From Calycina herbarum (taxonomy: Eukaryota > Ascomycota > Leotiomycetes > Helotiales > Pezizellaceae): a stretch of DNA of 64,000 nt. The notes under the pieces are model-generated. The model saw nothing but the letters and a program-made list of their open reading frames with translations. It had not been told where the DNA came from and searched no databases. Below, one piece after another: positions 24,515 to 37,426 of the stretch. Positions within the stretch are counted from its first letter, which is position 1. Each line of letters starts with the position of its first letter. Where the stretch lies: contig LLEY01000005.1 of the NCBI GenBank assembly GCA_001414485.1, positions 372,001 through 436,000 on the forward strand, written 5' to 3'. Position numbers and translations under genes: made by a program.

Positions 24515-26265
24515 CTAACCCAATAAATCATCAAGGCCATTCCCCAATTTCTGCTGCTGTTGGCCTTGTGCTGGCTTTTGGAATTGTTGCTGTTGCATTG
24601 GAGTCGAGGTTGCGGATGTTGCTCCCCAAATACCAGCACTCGCCTTCTCCTTTGCTAGCTGGCCAAGAGCAGGTCCCGAAGTTGGGGTACTGGTCTTCTT
24701 GATTCCTACACTTGCTGTGGACCACAAAGAGCCGAAAGCATCACCTTTAGAGCTGGGTTTTGCTCCACCTGCGGCTGACGATTTGATGGATGATGCGCCA
24801 GAGGCTGGTTTAGCTTGTGCGACTGGTACCTGGACTGAGGTAAAGTAATTTGGCTGAGATCCTTGGTATGCTGTAGGTTTTGGTGCTTGCTGAGTTTGCT
24901 GAGCAGGTGGAGGTGCAAAAGCAGAGTAATTAACTGGAGTAACGTTGCTAGTTGGAGCTGGTGAAATGGATGAGAATCCAACCATATCAGACAAATTGGC
25001 CTGTTTTGGGGCGGAAACTGGTTGTGGAGATGCGTATTGTGTATTGGAAGTTGTGGTTGCCGTTGGCTTCGGAATAGCAAAAGCGGATGGGGCAGAAGTC
25101 TGTACGGAAGGAGTAGCAGATTGGAAATCGTCGAAATCATCGTCATCGTCCAAGGCGTTTGATACTGGGGCGGCCGCCAAGGGAGCTGCTACCGGAGCGG
25201 AAGTTGGAATTGGATCGTCAAAAGAAAAGAGGTCTGGTACTGGTTCCTTTTTCTTTGGTGGTTCTGGCTTCTTCGCTTCTGCTTTCCGTCTGGTTGAACC
25301 TGTAGATTCCGCATGCCTCCTTGGTGGTGCTGAACCAGAACCACCCTCGTCGTATTCGTCATATTCTTCGAATCTGTCCCGTCGAGGGGCACTCGATCCC
25401 CCACCACCACCAGTTCCACTATCCTGGAAATCACTACTTTGGCCTCCGAATCCACCACCATCACCATATACACCGCCACTAAATCCTCCGTATCCTCTGT
25501 CAGGCTCCTCGCTACCAAAGCCTCCGTACCTGCTACCAGTACCACTGCTGGACATACCCCCACCCAATCCAGCTCCACCCTCTACACCAGTATATTTGTT
25601 TCGAGTAGCTCTGGACTTTTTACGTTCGGATCGGATTCGTTCAACATCGCTGAGAAGCTCCGCGAGTTCCTTGGCTCTGTTGCGGACATTAAGTCCTTGA
25701 TCTTTTCCGTTCATATCAATAAAATGGAATTGTCGCAACATCTTGAGAAGTGTAAGATGAGATCGGGCATCGTCAATTACTCGTTCTGAGCCATTCTTTA
25801 TTAGGAATTCGAGGAGTTGGAGTGCTTTGTATATTTGTCGCCATTCTTCGGCTGCCTTTTCCGTAAATCGTTTATAGATCATTGGCATAATTTCGTTTAG
25901 CAGTTGACTAGTGACTTAAATCAGCAATGTTCAATTGGGGTATATCGGATATGCTAACAAGTTGTATGTTCCATTTGCGATTTCTTGCATCTAAGGGCAA
26001 TTAGCACAACTGGCCTGAAAGGAACCTGGACTTGGGTTTAGGGCAGAACAACTTACCAAACTCGAACTAGCACCCCATGGCTCGTTATTTGTAGCCTCTC
26101 TAACTTTTGCCTCCATCTCGGTGTAATTCATTACGGCTGGGACTGGTGAGCATGTGGACAACTGGCAAGAAAAGTAGCCCTACCATTTTGGACCTTTCGG
26201 ACACCGGCCTTGAGGTCGTATAGCGAAAGGTTGGCCGCAGCCTCCTTGAGACTATTGAGATCCAT
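24515..26265 (-). CDS. ENT3: ENTH-domain epsin, Ent3-like
   Basis: Four exons on the minus strand (26265..26184, 26136..26057, 25990..25959, 25907..24515) give 528 residues. The ENTH domain (about 1-150) is nearly complete and close to Ent3: LYDLKAGVRKVQNAVMNYTE, VREATNNEPWGASSSLMQEI, WRQIYKALQLLEFLIKNGSE, DQGLNVRNRAKELAELL. The rest is low complexity: a Gly/Tyr/Ser-rich stretch, Lys/Pro-rich basic patches, a DDDDDFDDF acidic patch of the type that binds adaptor appendages, then Gln/Pro/Ala-rich sequence ending GLDDLLG, a clathrin-box-like end. Ent3-type epsins act with GGA and AP-1 adaptors at the trans-Golgi/endosome and bind phosphoinositides. The three small ENTH exons are fixed by family continuity. 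Confidence 0.9.
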
Positions 26266-27824
26266 GGCTTTGGTGTTGCAAAGGAATGGGGTGCGATGAA
26301 TTCGAGGGTGAGATAATATTGTGGATGCGATCGAGTGAGGCTATCTGGGCCTGATTGAATTGGTGGAGTAGCCGGAGCTGAAAGCTTGGCATCAACTTGC
26401 ACGTGAGGCTTTATCTCCCCCTCAGGTCCGGTCCTCACTGATTCAAGTCTCGATCAATGAGTTATTCGCACATAACACTGTGAGATTGAATAATTCACGT
26501 GGGGTGTTTTTGATAGGTGGATGCTTTTATTTCAATGCGAAGTGTGGTGTTTGCTTCAGCTCCACCCTTCTCTCCTGTCAAAGGTTCTTCGAAACTCGAT
26601 CATCTCACAACCGCCATGGTGGAGTATCAACAATCACAGCCTTGAATACAGCTAGCCTTTCTCTTGGTCTTGATCGACACAGGAATATAAGCTTCAAGGT
26701 TACCTTTCAGCTGCCGCAAGCATGGCCTAGATCAAGCTGTCGGTCGACGGTCGTGTCATCCGGCCAAATGAAGCCTCTGGCCGCAGGACCTTGTTGACAA
26801 GCCACTCTTGATGCCATCGAATCTCCATCTCCCTCCTCAACATGTCTCTATGGACTCAACGCCCATTACCTCTCATCTATGCGGCCTGCCATCGCGCCTA
26901 CTTTCGAGCCTCACGGGATGCTCCGCGAGATCCACCGTCTCGGTCAGTACAAACATTGGCTAGACGGAGAGATGACTGGGAACAGGAATAGTATCGCGGC
27001 AAACAAACCAGTGTCCAGGTCCTTGCCATGGCCGCGATAAACGCATCGTTTCTTTTACCGCGAGCAAGAGGGCAATCATAGGTCGGCAGTGGATTCAAGC
27101 TTAAGACCATCGCTTGGTCGTCCTTCAAGCGCCCGGCAGGGGGGATGGGCCCATAAACGAAACCTCACCCAAGTAACACCTCTCATTGGCCAACTCAGCG
27201 CCAGTCACGACAATCCATTGTATCAACAATTTATAGACTCGTAGCACGGTCTATCTCTCTTTGTTCGTAGGTAGGACCAATTGAGCTTGGTCCACAGAAA
27301 ACACTCATGCGAGGTGGATGAGTGTTTATTTAACACTTTTGATTCCGCTGTGTTGGTTTCCATTCTTCATCTCATTCATCTCATCTCAGTTTTCATCTCT
27401 CCTACAAAAGTCTCTTTCCTAGGTCTCTTTCCTTTGCGGTCACTTTCTTATTTTCATTTCAATTCAACCGTCTCGTCAGACATTCGGTCATTCTTTCGCT
27501 GCTAGCCGGCCAAAAACTGCTTTTACGCTCAATTCGATCTCTGAATCGAATAAACTTTCCAACTTGGCTTCAACAATAAATCGGTATTCTACACCTCACT
27601 GTGGATATATCCAGGACTTTCCATATCCAGCTCGCCAACCACCTGTCAATCCATATCTTGAGACTTCTTCGCATTCATTTTCAGACATCGAATTAGATCA
27701 ACTCCCAGAACCTCAAGCAACAGCTTCTCAGCAAATTCACACATCACAACAGACTACTCAGTCAATTTCTCAATCTTTAGAAACTCAACAACCTCAAAAC
27801 ACATCACCTACCAACACCGACAAG
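26266..27824. other. divergent promoter region
   Basis: The shared upstream region of the epsin gene (minus) and the MARVEL-like gene (plus). 27330-27520 is pyrimidine-rich (TCTCATC/TTCATT runs), typical of a fungal core promoter. The frame upstream of 27825 stays open back to 27564 but lacks an ATG, so it is taken as 5' leader. No other gene is supported. Confidence 0.5.
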
Positions 27825-28439
27825 ATGCCAGGACCAAACTACGGAGCCCTTGGCATGACCTTCACGGTTGTCCGAGCCATGCAAATGATTTGCCTCATTG
27901 TAATCATCGGTCTCACAGCGAACTTCGTTGCTGAGATCACGGACGCTGATCAAAAACCACCTCAAGTAATCATTGGTACTCTCTCAGTCGTAAGTTCCAT
28001 CTCACCCCGTCACTTTTCCTAAATTTCACTAACACCCCACCAGACTTGCATCTCAACCCTCTACATAGTAATAACATACATCCTCTACCACGACTCCATC
28101 CTCCCCTTCATCTTTGCCTCAGCCGCCGACTCGCTCCTCCTAATCGCCGTCATAGTCGTGGCCTGCGTAGTCGGGAAACCCCTCTCCTACCTCGACTGCC
28201 CCGCCCTCCCAGACTCCGGAACCACATCTTCTTTCATCTCCTCCGTCGGCGAGAACTTGAAGAAAGTCAACTACTGGGTCTGGGCTGGTGCTTCAAAGAC
28301 TACCTGTTTCGAAATGAAGGCCATCTGGGGTTTGAGCATTGCACTCTGTGTTTTGTTCGCTTTCAGCGCTATTTGCAGTGCTTGTCTTTGGAAGCAGACT
28401 AAGGTGGCTGCTCCTAAGGATATTGAGGAGGGGAATTAG
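27825..28439 (+). CDS. MARVEL-like four-helix membrane protein
   Basis: Two exons (27825..27989 and 28044..28439; GTAAGT...CACCAG) give 186 residues. Four hydrophobic segments are visible: MQMICLIVIIGLTANFV, ISTLYIVITYILYHDSILPF, SLLLIAVIVVACVVG and LSIALCVLFAFSAICSACLW. A short extracellular loop has paired cysteines (SYLDCPALPDS and KTTCFEMK). The start MPGPNYGALGMTFTVVRAMQ is typical of small fungal MARVEL-domain proteins; the tail is short and charged. Such proteins are plasma-membrane or vesicle proteins of mostly unknown function. It converges with STI1, with 0.8 kb between the 3' ends. Confidence 0.8.
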
Positions 28440-29274
28440 AGGGCTGCTTCTCTGGAGGAGAAGATTTCGTCTTTGAGAAAGTAATTGAGGGCGTGGAATA
28501 GAGTGAAGAAGGGATGGTATCCCAGATCAACCAACCAAAAACACCCACACTCGTTTCACAGGCGGAAAAGAAGGATGGCTGGGTAATTATTTGCTTTCTA
28601 TGATTGGAGTTTGTTCTTTTGGTTTGTCTTTTTTTGGATTGGTAATTTTTTGGGTACACCTTAATTGGTTCGTTTCCTATAATAAAGGGATGGAGGGCTT
28701 GGGCTTGGAAAAAGGAAACTCGATATAAAAAATTTAAATTTGCGTTGCCCTTCATTTTGGACTTTCTCCTGCTTGAGATTTATTTTCTGTGTTTTTTGAA
28801 TGAGCAGTGGACCAGGAATATTCCGAATTCTATTCTCTTGTGTTGTATCATCAGCAGGCCTACCAATCATGCAGAATTCGTCCAGAATTTGTTTGTCGAT
28901 ACGTCGGGTTGGAGTTGGAGTATTCAAGTGGCACTTTCTCATGAAGCCAGGATGAAAAGAGCAAGAAAACTTCACACCTGCAATTGAACATGTCAAATGC
29001 ATTCAATAGGCGGATGATTCATGACTCAATTCGTAAAATCAACGAAAAACATCTTGTATATGAAGAAAGGGAAACTAAGAACTCAAATACAACATTGATG
29101 ATTACGCTAAAAATTAAAAACTCGGCAGCACCTAAAGTACACGGATATTTTTTGGAAGAAGCTCGTTGCTTCAAAGTCAAAGCGTAAAACCCAATTTTCT
29201 CATCACATTCGCCCTCAATATTTCGCTATACGCCAGTCATGAATTACCTAAAGTCTTCATTTTCATCATATCAT
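28440..29274. other. convergent intergenic region
   Basis: Between the 3' ends of the MARVEL-like gene and STI1. AT-rich with T-runs; no supported gene or RNA. Confidence 0.5.
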
Positions 29275-31358
29275 TTATCTGCCAACTCGAATAACACCCG
29301 CCGCCATGAGTTTCTGGATCTTTCCTCGGATTCCAGGGTTCTTCATGTGCTCTTGGAGGGCGGCTGGGTCACCTTGTGCTTGTTGGAGGATACTTTGCAT
29401 GATTGGATCTTGCATGATACCAAGGATCTAGAATTTGTCAGTTACATAATTCAGGTCGAGGTAATTGAGTGAACTTACCTCTGGATCTCTTTGGATTCTC
29501 TCTTTTGTTTGCTCCTCGGTCTCGTTGTCTCTGGCAGCGGACATTGCCGACAACGCCTTTTGTTGTTGCTGCTCGATCTCTCTAGCATTTGCTCGTGTGA
29601 CATCGACTTCTGAAGCCTCTGTGCAAGCATCGAAACATTTGGAGTAATCTCTCATACCAAAGTAAGCTTGTGCCTTGCGGATATATGCTCTGATGAATTT
29701 GGGGTCCTTCTTGATGGCGAGGTCGCAATCCGTAATAGCACTTGGGAATTCGAGAAGCTTGATGAATGCTGCCGCCCGATTGCTGTAACCTCTTGGATCC
29801 TCAGGTGCTCGCTTTGTCATTTCTGTGTATGCCTCTACAGCTGCTGGCCAGTCAGCCTCCTTAAATTTGGCGTTTCCAAGTTCACGGGCTTCCTCTGCCT
29901 TCTCAGGGTCGATGTATGCCTTCTTAGCGCCATCAATCTTGTTCTTCTCGGCAGCACGGAGCTTGTTGACAACTTCGGGAGTACGGTGCTCAGTGAGTGA
30001 CTTTTGATAATTCTCAATAGCCTTTGTGAGATCACCCAATTTCTCGTATGATGATCCGATACGGGCATATGATTTTGCAATCATCTTGAAATCGGCGTAA
30101 ATCTCGCGACCCTCCTCGACAGCTGTCTCGCATGCCTTGATGGCTGCCTCGTAATCTCCCTTTTCAAAGTTTGCAGCACCAAGGTTGTTCAGGTAGGTGA
30201 TGTCCTTGTATGTCTCCCAGGCCTTGGTATAATGGGCAATGGCCGCATCAAAGTTTCTCTTCTTGTATTGCTCTGTACCAAGCTTCTTCTCGTTATCCGC
30301 AGCAGCCTTTGCCTTCTCCTTCTCAGCAGCTTCATCATCTTCTGGTTCCGGCTCAGGTTGTTTTGGGGCCTCTGCTGATCGAGCATCTGGCATTGGCACA
30401 TCTTCCTCGGCTTCTCTTGGTGCAGACCCAGCTTCCTCAGCTCCTGGTGGCATACCACCCATCATGTCCATGTCCACACCCATAAGTACACCAAGAACTT
30501 GAATCATTCGAGGATCGGAGAACATGGCTTGGGCGTTGCCGGGGTTGTTCTTCATTTGCTGAAGTTGCATCATAAATGAGGGGTCCGCAAGAAGCTTGCT
30601 GGTTTTTGGGTTTGCTGCTAGCTTTTGAAATAATTGAGGATCGTTGAACATGCTTCCAAGTCCATCTGTTGGGTCGCCTTTGACGCCATCTGGGATACCG
30701 TTAGTATTGCCTGCATATTTTGGGTGACAACAATAGCATACCTTCTTTGGCTTCCGCATCAATTGCGCGCTTAACAGAAGCAAGACCGGACTTGTTTTGT
30801 GCATTATTTGGGTCCAACTTCAATCCCTCCTCGTAAGCATCGAGTGCGCCTACAAGATCTCCCAGACCGTGTGATGCAGCACCTTTACGTCCCCATCCCT
30901 TCGCCCAATCCGGCTTGATTTCTGTAACTTTGTTGGCATCGTCGAGAGCGTGCTGGTAGTCTTTCTTCGAGGCGTAGGCAGCAGAGCGGTTGGAAAAGAG
31001 AATGTGGTTCGTAGGCTCGATTTCGATTGCTTGCGTGAATTTTTCGCTGTGAGTAGTTAGCAAAAGAATGCTGGAGAAAGATGACAGGCAGATCTCCTGT
31101 TAGGACAGAGGAAGGCCGCGAGGGAAACGGGCTATCATCTGAGAACATCTGCTACGGTAATATTGTCCGAGAGGGTTTAGGATAATTAGAAGTTCTATTT
31201 CTTGATCGTCCTAAACCTCCTCGAATAACACTCTAGAATCTCCGAGGTAAGAGGAGGTGGTGTTCGCGCAACAAAGCCAAACATCTTACTTACATAGCCT
31301 CGTCGAAGTTCTTCTCCGCAATGGCCTTGTTACCAAGAGCTTTAAGTTCGTCTGCCAT
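29275..31358 (-). CDS. STI1: Hsp70/Hsp90 co-chaperone Sti1/Hop
   Basis: Four exons on the minus strand (31358..31294, 31046..30742, 30689..29479, 29427..29275) give 577 residues, the usual length of the family. Domains in order: TPR1 (from [21 protein letters not shown]; binds the Hsp70 C-terminus), DP1 ([20 protein letters not shown]), a charged Glu/Pro linker (about 210-250), TPR2A ([20 protein letters not shown]; binds Hsp90), TPR2B ([20 protein letters not shown]) and DP2 at the end ([19 protein letters not shown], then [19 protein letters not shown]). It hands clients from Hsp70 to Hsp90 in the cytosol. The first intron (247 bp) is long and others are 51-53 bp. Heat-shock control is expected from the family; I did not identify a defined HSE. 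Confidence 0.95.
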
Positions 31359-32575
31359 GTTTGCTGGTGGTACTTTTCTCGAGGGTGGTGTCTTACAAAG
31401 GAGATTGAGTATAATATGTTCAAAAATTGAAAAGAGGTTGCAAAATCCAAACGTGAAAGGCCGCTTGACTTTTGAAGCTCCATGTATTTCTAGATCTTTC
31501 TAGACAGAGGAGCTCGGTATAACTTCGGATTGGAAGCTTCTCCTCACACACGTGACCAGACTTGGCGCCACATCAGGAACGCCACAATTTTCTCCAGAAG
31601 GTTCAAGAACTATTCATATTCTCCAAAAGATAGGACCGACCATCACTTGCAAACGACAAACGAGCAGGTGTGTGAGCTTATTCTGTTGTGATAAGTCTCA
31701 TATGATCGTCTAAACCACACTTTTCGTGTCAGCGAGCATCGTTTTTGAACAGAAGTTGCTTTTCCTTTCCTGGGTACTTTTTATTTCGTACTGTTTTGCG
31801 ACGTTTCTTGCCTCATATTACCATCTATAACCTATTTCAATCTCATCCGCCTTGAATTCATAAGCCTGGATTTTCTATCTGTTAGACAGAACGAGAATGA
31901 CAGGCTCATGATGGACAGTAAAAGCGGCAGTGAAAACTTCAGGTTCGTCCCTGCCTCCATAGCTGTCATTGTTCTAACTTTCTAGAGTAATTCAAACTCT
32001 GAAACTTCTCGGACAATCATTTCAATTGTTCCATAGTGTTTAGATCAATATTATTCCAAAGCTAGAGCAATCAGCCATCCAGGCAGATACGATCCGAAAT
32101 ACTGCTTCTACTGACCATTACGAGACCTTTCTTACAAGTTTGAAATCCTACCGCTCCACATATCTCAGTATATCATCGCTCATTAGTGTCAGATAAGCAG
32201 CTATGAGGGCGACCATTCTTCTACTCTATTTATTTTATCGCGAAGAAAGTGACCGAAGGGCTTTAAAACTTCCAGGGCTGCGAGAGATATCCGGCGAACT
32301 ATGACAATTTATCCAATTCAAGTAGTAGTATTTCGACTAGTCCCTTTTTTATTTTGTTTCTCAGGGGTGCTGTACAGGTACGATCCCTACTAACCTGCAG
32401 CTCATGCAAGAAGACTTTTGGAGAGGCCAATCAGTTCGTTTTCCCGCGAGCCAATGGTTCGGAGCTTTCCGCGCAGCAAGGCTCTGAAAACTCACTTCCT
32501 CTTCATGACATTCTTTCCTAATTATTGCGTCTCTCTTGAACATCACGGCAAATCCAAACCATCGAACAAGACAGA
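31359..32575. other. divergent promoter region
   Basis: Separates STI1 (minus) from the Clr5-ankyrin gene (plus). No gene supported. It marks the passage from the conserved block to the accessory part of the window. Confidence 0.5.
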
Positions 32576-35500
32576 ATGACGTTGGACTGGGATGCCCATC
32601 ATGACTGCATCAAGCATCTGTACTTGGAGCAGGATATGAAGCTCGCCGAACTTCGTGCAGTGATGAAACGAGAACACGACTTCAATGCTTCGTATGTGCC
32701 AACCGCCCAGCTCCCTATCAAACTTGGGACACTAATAGCAACGATAGGAAATACCAGTACGAGACACAATTCAAGCAATGGGGCTGGCGAAAGAATTTTA
32801 CCCAGAGTGAATGGGAATATCTTGGAAAACACGTCACCAGACGGGAGAAAGGCGGACAAGAGAGTGAGGTGCTTTTCAACGGGGTCGTTGTCTCGTCTAA
32901 AAAAATCAAGAAGGAGCTATCCAGACATTATTTTCCAAAGTTCGCCTCGGGTAAGCAGCAAAACACTATTTTGGTTCTCTACTGACCCAAGCTATCAGTT
33001 CCAAGCCCTCCAGCTCCAATGAGTATTAGCATCCGAACCCCACGGGCTTCATTTTCTGGATGTGACCATTTTGAGGAAGAAGGTGCTTCTCTGGAAATAT
33101 CAACTTTGCCTACGAATCGGAAACGCAAAAGACGCCAGGGATTTAGAAGTTCTCTCTATCTTCCAAGGGTATCTTAAATTGCATGATGATAGTAGTGTTG
33201 ACAAGATAGCAGACAAACGACTTGGACGTTCTAACCCGCTAGTAACAGCTCTGCCGGCAACAAAAAAAATATAAACTTCCCTTCGTCGAATTTGTCGATT
33301 TCATCGAGTCGCTAAACTTCGGTGAGTTCACGCACATCTTGAGGAGTGCTCGTATTAGTTCGTATATGATTGGCTTGATGCCGGATCCCCCATAGTACCT
33401 ATGCTAACACGGCGCCTCACTTAGAAATTGATTCTCAGCCATTGCTTCTGGGCAATTTTTTCGATTCTGCTCAGGATTTCACGAACTCCTTTATGGATAG
33501 TCCAATCGAAACAGCCCATTACGAGGCAGGACTTTTCATTGATGATTCGTTGAGAACCTCTTCCCAAGAGTCCTCACCCGGAGGACGCTCCAGCAGCCCT
33601 TTCGGTGAATTATATGAATCATTTGCAAATATCTTGATTCCATACGGGCAAGGGAATATGGATAGATTGGAAGCAAATATAGGGCTTCAGCAAAGGTTAC
33701 CATTTCTTCTAGCAAACATGCCGGAAAGGAAGAGGGGCGAAAGAGAGTCAAATATTGATATTCTTCTTGGGCCCCCCGGATTTCTTGCAGGCCTCTGCAC
33801 GCTGGAGGTTGTGGTATATCTATTTTCTAACAAATTCGTCTCTGTTAGCAATTCGAGCCTCATATTACAGTGGATAGTCAACACACTATCTCCTCGAAGC
33901 TTAGTTACGATTCTTCGAACAAGACTCCCAACACTCCGACAGTTTCAGTCTGACTTGTTATTGTATGCGGTTAAAACTAGCCGCATTTCTCTCGTAGGGG
34001 AACTCCTCGAATTAGACACTGGGCGAGAAGATATTGTGAATTCCAATGAGTATCTAGCCGAAGCTGTACGGCACAAAGACTACGAAATGATAGAGCTTCT
34101 GATTGCTTCGGGGTCCACTGTTTACCATCCACTGGGAAAGCCCTTTTTGGCCAAGTGCTTGGTTCAACATGGTGTTTCCGTTGCTATTGCCCAAATTCTC
34201 GCCATTGAAGGCTACAAATTCGATGAAACATATGTTTTGGAATCTCCCTTTACTACAGCAGTTGCCCGCGGTGACATTCAACTAGCCCGGTTTCTAATAA
34301 ATATTGGAGCGGGAAACTTAGGGTCTGAACGCACAAACTACTAATTCTCGCTACTTGTAGTGGCAAACTGGATGTTCTTCGCCTCATTCTTGAGAGTAAA
34401 TTGGCACTCGACATAAACTGTGTGGCAGAGTGGCAGATACCCGCTGACTTTGAGTATTTGCCACCATCACTACCCCCCGAGTTATGTTTTGCTGGAACAG
34501 CACTGCAATTGGCTGCAGCCACAAGAAATATCGGTATAGTTACAGCGCTGCTTCAAGCTGGAGCGAATATCAATGAAAAACCACACGGCAGAGACGGAAT
34601 GACAGCACTCCATGCATCGGTGCAATTTGGAGATTTCGAGATCGGCAAGCTTCTTCTAGAAAGGGGAGCCGATGCCAACGCTGAGGGAAGCAAGATGTTC
34701 GAGTTTCCCGGAACAGCTCTCCTTACCGCGGTAGACAAGAAGATCGATGCCCTCGTCGGACTCTTGCTCAAATTAGGGGCTGACCCGAATGCTGTAGTGT
34801 TAAGTGACCACGGTACAACTCTCCTCGATGTTGCAAAAGCACAAGACGTTGGATGTGCCATTACTTCTATGCTGGTTGATGCAGGGGCAGAGGAAAGTTT
34901 TGAGCCAACTCAGCTTCAGAAGGAGCGATGCATGAAATTGCAGCTACCACGAGCTATTCTCAGAGGCGATATCGAGAAAGTTAGGGACCTTGAACAGATG
35001 GGAGTGCCATTGAATTTGGAACCTGTAGAGATTGGTTGGAGCACAGAATGTATGGGAAAAGATTGGAACCAATGGAACTGCAACAGAAGCATTACGATCC
35101 TTCATTGTGCTATCATGCCTCGAAACGATTCCATTCACCTCTATGACACATTTCCGCTGAACGACTCTATCTTTAGGTACTTGGTCAAACGGATCTCTAA
35201 TATCAACGAACAAAATGCAAGTAATACTGTAGAGCCTATTCTACACGAAGCGGTGTTTCAAGGGAGATTTGATCTAGTGGAGCTTCTTTTGGACGCTGGA
35301 GCTGACATTAACTTTGTGTCACAAAGAGATAGTTCAAGATATGAACATCGAAAATCTACAGCATTGCATGCCGCAATTGCCCATGGTAGTATTGAAATGA
35401 TAACGCTCCTTTTAAAAAGAGGAGCAAATATCAACTTGAGAGCTTCTGATGAGTCGACGCCAATACAGTTTTCCCTGCATGAGGCATACCAAAGACGGTT

Positions 35501-36164
35501 GGTCGGGGAACATGGACGCATTCATATAACCGAGCATCTTCTATCTCATGGCGCCGATATCGTTGCCCCAAGAGCTAGTGGTTCTAGGTTCACCCTGTTG
35601 CAGAGTGCAATTGGAGGAGCTGGAATAGGAAAAGATCCTAGTGTTCTCACCGTAATCAAAAGTCTGGTTTCGATATCAAACGTTGACGAACTTTCAAGAG
35701 ATGGGGAAGCAGCACTCACTATCGCTGCACGTGAAGGCAATCTGGATTTGGTAATGCTCCTTTTAGGTAAAGGCGCAGATGTTGATGCCCTGAGGGAAAG
35801 TGATACAGCCTTGACAGCACTTGAGGCAGCAGCATACAAAGGCCATTTAAGCGTTGCGGAGGTTCTGATAGCCAAGGGTTCATGTATAAACTTCCGGAGG
35901 TTTCACGAATGCAAATCCTTTTCTCTGGGGTTTGCTGCCGCAAATGGGAGGCTAGACATGGTTCAGCTTCTAATCAACGCCGGTGCAGACCTGCATTTAC
36001 CCCAAGATAAGCGTTATTGTCATGCATTGGAATATGCCAGAGGAAAGGGGCATTTTGGGGTGGCATCCATACTGCAGAAGTACAGGGACGAGGCAATGGA
36101 AGAATGGAGACAGATTCGAACATTGGGATTAAGTTCTGGAGAAGATAGAGAGGAATGGTTTTAG
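32576..36164 (+). CDS. Clr5-domain ankyrin-repeat protein
   Basis: Six exons (32576..32691, 32748..32950, 32999..33168, 33249..33321, 33425..34322, 34361..36164) give 1087 residues with frame kept at every join. The N-terminus is a Clr5 domain (about residues 4-57): DCIKHLYLEQDMKLAELRAV, then KREHDFNAS, then QFKQWGWRKN. A basic linker follows (NRKRKRRQG), then a helical region of unknown type (about 150-430). At least nine ankyrin repeats run to the C-terminus, for example TALHASVQFGDFEIGKLLLE, EAVFQGRFDLVELLLDAGAD, TALHAAIAHGSIEMITLLLK and AALTIAAREGNLDLVMLLLG. The role of such proteins is unknown; Clr5 is named after a fission-yeast silencing factor, and ankyrin arrays bind proteins. The last intron (GTCTGA...CTACTAAT...TTGTAG) joins GG to T to restore the repeat. 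The exon 3/4 junction is the least certain. Confidence 0.82.
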
Positions 36165-37426
36165 TAGTTTCTTTTACTCAGAATGAATCCGTTTTATAAT
36201 CGTCCCGGTACGTTCGTTACCATTATTTGAAACTAAGATTGAACGCTATCTATTAGTCCTAGGACTTGGACTTGGACTAGAGATAATGTCGCTTCATCTT
36301 ACAGATGTTAATGACTTTAATTGCAAAAGGATAATTAAAATTTGTCTCCATACTAGACTAACGGTTTTCAGTAAAAAAGGAAGTAAAAAACGGGGTGTTT
36401 CGACTCTGCAGTATAATACAAAAGCCTTTAATGACGATTGCACTCTAAAACACCACGTGAAATTACTCGAATTACCCCAGAAAGCTAGAATATCGAGAGC
36501 TAGGTAGGCAGGTACAAACCTACAGTATTCACGACCTCTTCTAATATCCATTGTTAGCTAGCTTCGAATATGTATGAGAAGCGTGATCAGAGGAGTGATG
36601 AGTTAAGCGAGGTTAAGTGTGTGGGTGCCCAGGAATCTGGGGGAACAATCTAAATTTTTGTAAGGATAAACGCCAGAAGCTGCAAGTCATGAAGTGTCAT
36701 GGAAGGGTCATTCATACATTCTACACTCGGGCATCGCAGTTCGTGTGGCGCTGAGCACAACGTGATACAACTTCGTTCGGAATTGCATATCCCTCAAGTG
36801 CAACACGAGACAAGCACGTCATACCTCACAATTACCTTTCCGATGATGCTTTGGCTCTCATTGTGCAATAAAAACCCTGAAATTTGGTATTACAACAGCA
36901 TTCGAGAGGAAGATTGGACGGGCACGGAGCGGGTGCCTACGCCCAAAACACCACTAGAATATCTACTGGTTTCTTTTGCAATCATTATTGCATGGAATCT
37001 TGCTTTATTCAGCTATTCTGCCGTACAGATGTGCAGGCAGTGGCAGGATTTGGGGAGCATTCGAGTCATTACACACTTTTTCACTAATCAAATTTTCGAA
37101 ACCGGATCTCGGAGTCTAGGAAGGGACAGATAGATCTGATCGAAATTCGTGGCTGGATGGAAACTCACAGCCACTCTGAGATCGTCATGGCTTTTTAGTA
37201 TCTTACTGGGTTCGAAATGAATTTATAACCCAGTAAGGTAAAAGGCTGCCACAAGATACCATGTTGTACAATCCACTTCGCCTCTTTCGAGGCAATTATT
37301 TGCTAGCCTTAAAACCTTGAACCTTAATGCAAACTCGATCCTTGGAAAGCTTTTAAAATTATTTCTCATTCTACATTGACTTCCGGCTTCATTCCAAACG
37401 GCCAGCAACAACTGAGCTTCCACGTT
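36165..37426. other. intergenic region
   Basis: No gene supported. An open frame at 36699-37133 has one hydrophobic stretch (EYLLVSFAIIIAWNLALFSY) but no family match and no ordinary promoter context, so it is not called. The last few hundred bases hold the promoter of the MFS gene. Confidence 0.4.

Noticed and set aside
24945..25700. 251-codon plus-strand frame opposite the epsin gene
   Set aside because: Ser/Pro-rich antisense shadow of the low-complexity part of the epsin.
36699..37133. 144-codon frame with one hydrophobic segment
   Set aside because: No family features, no splice extension, not supported beyond chance in this AT-moderate region.
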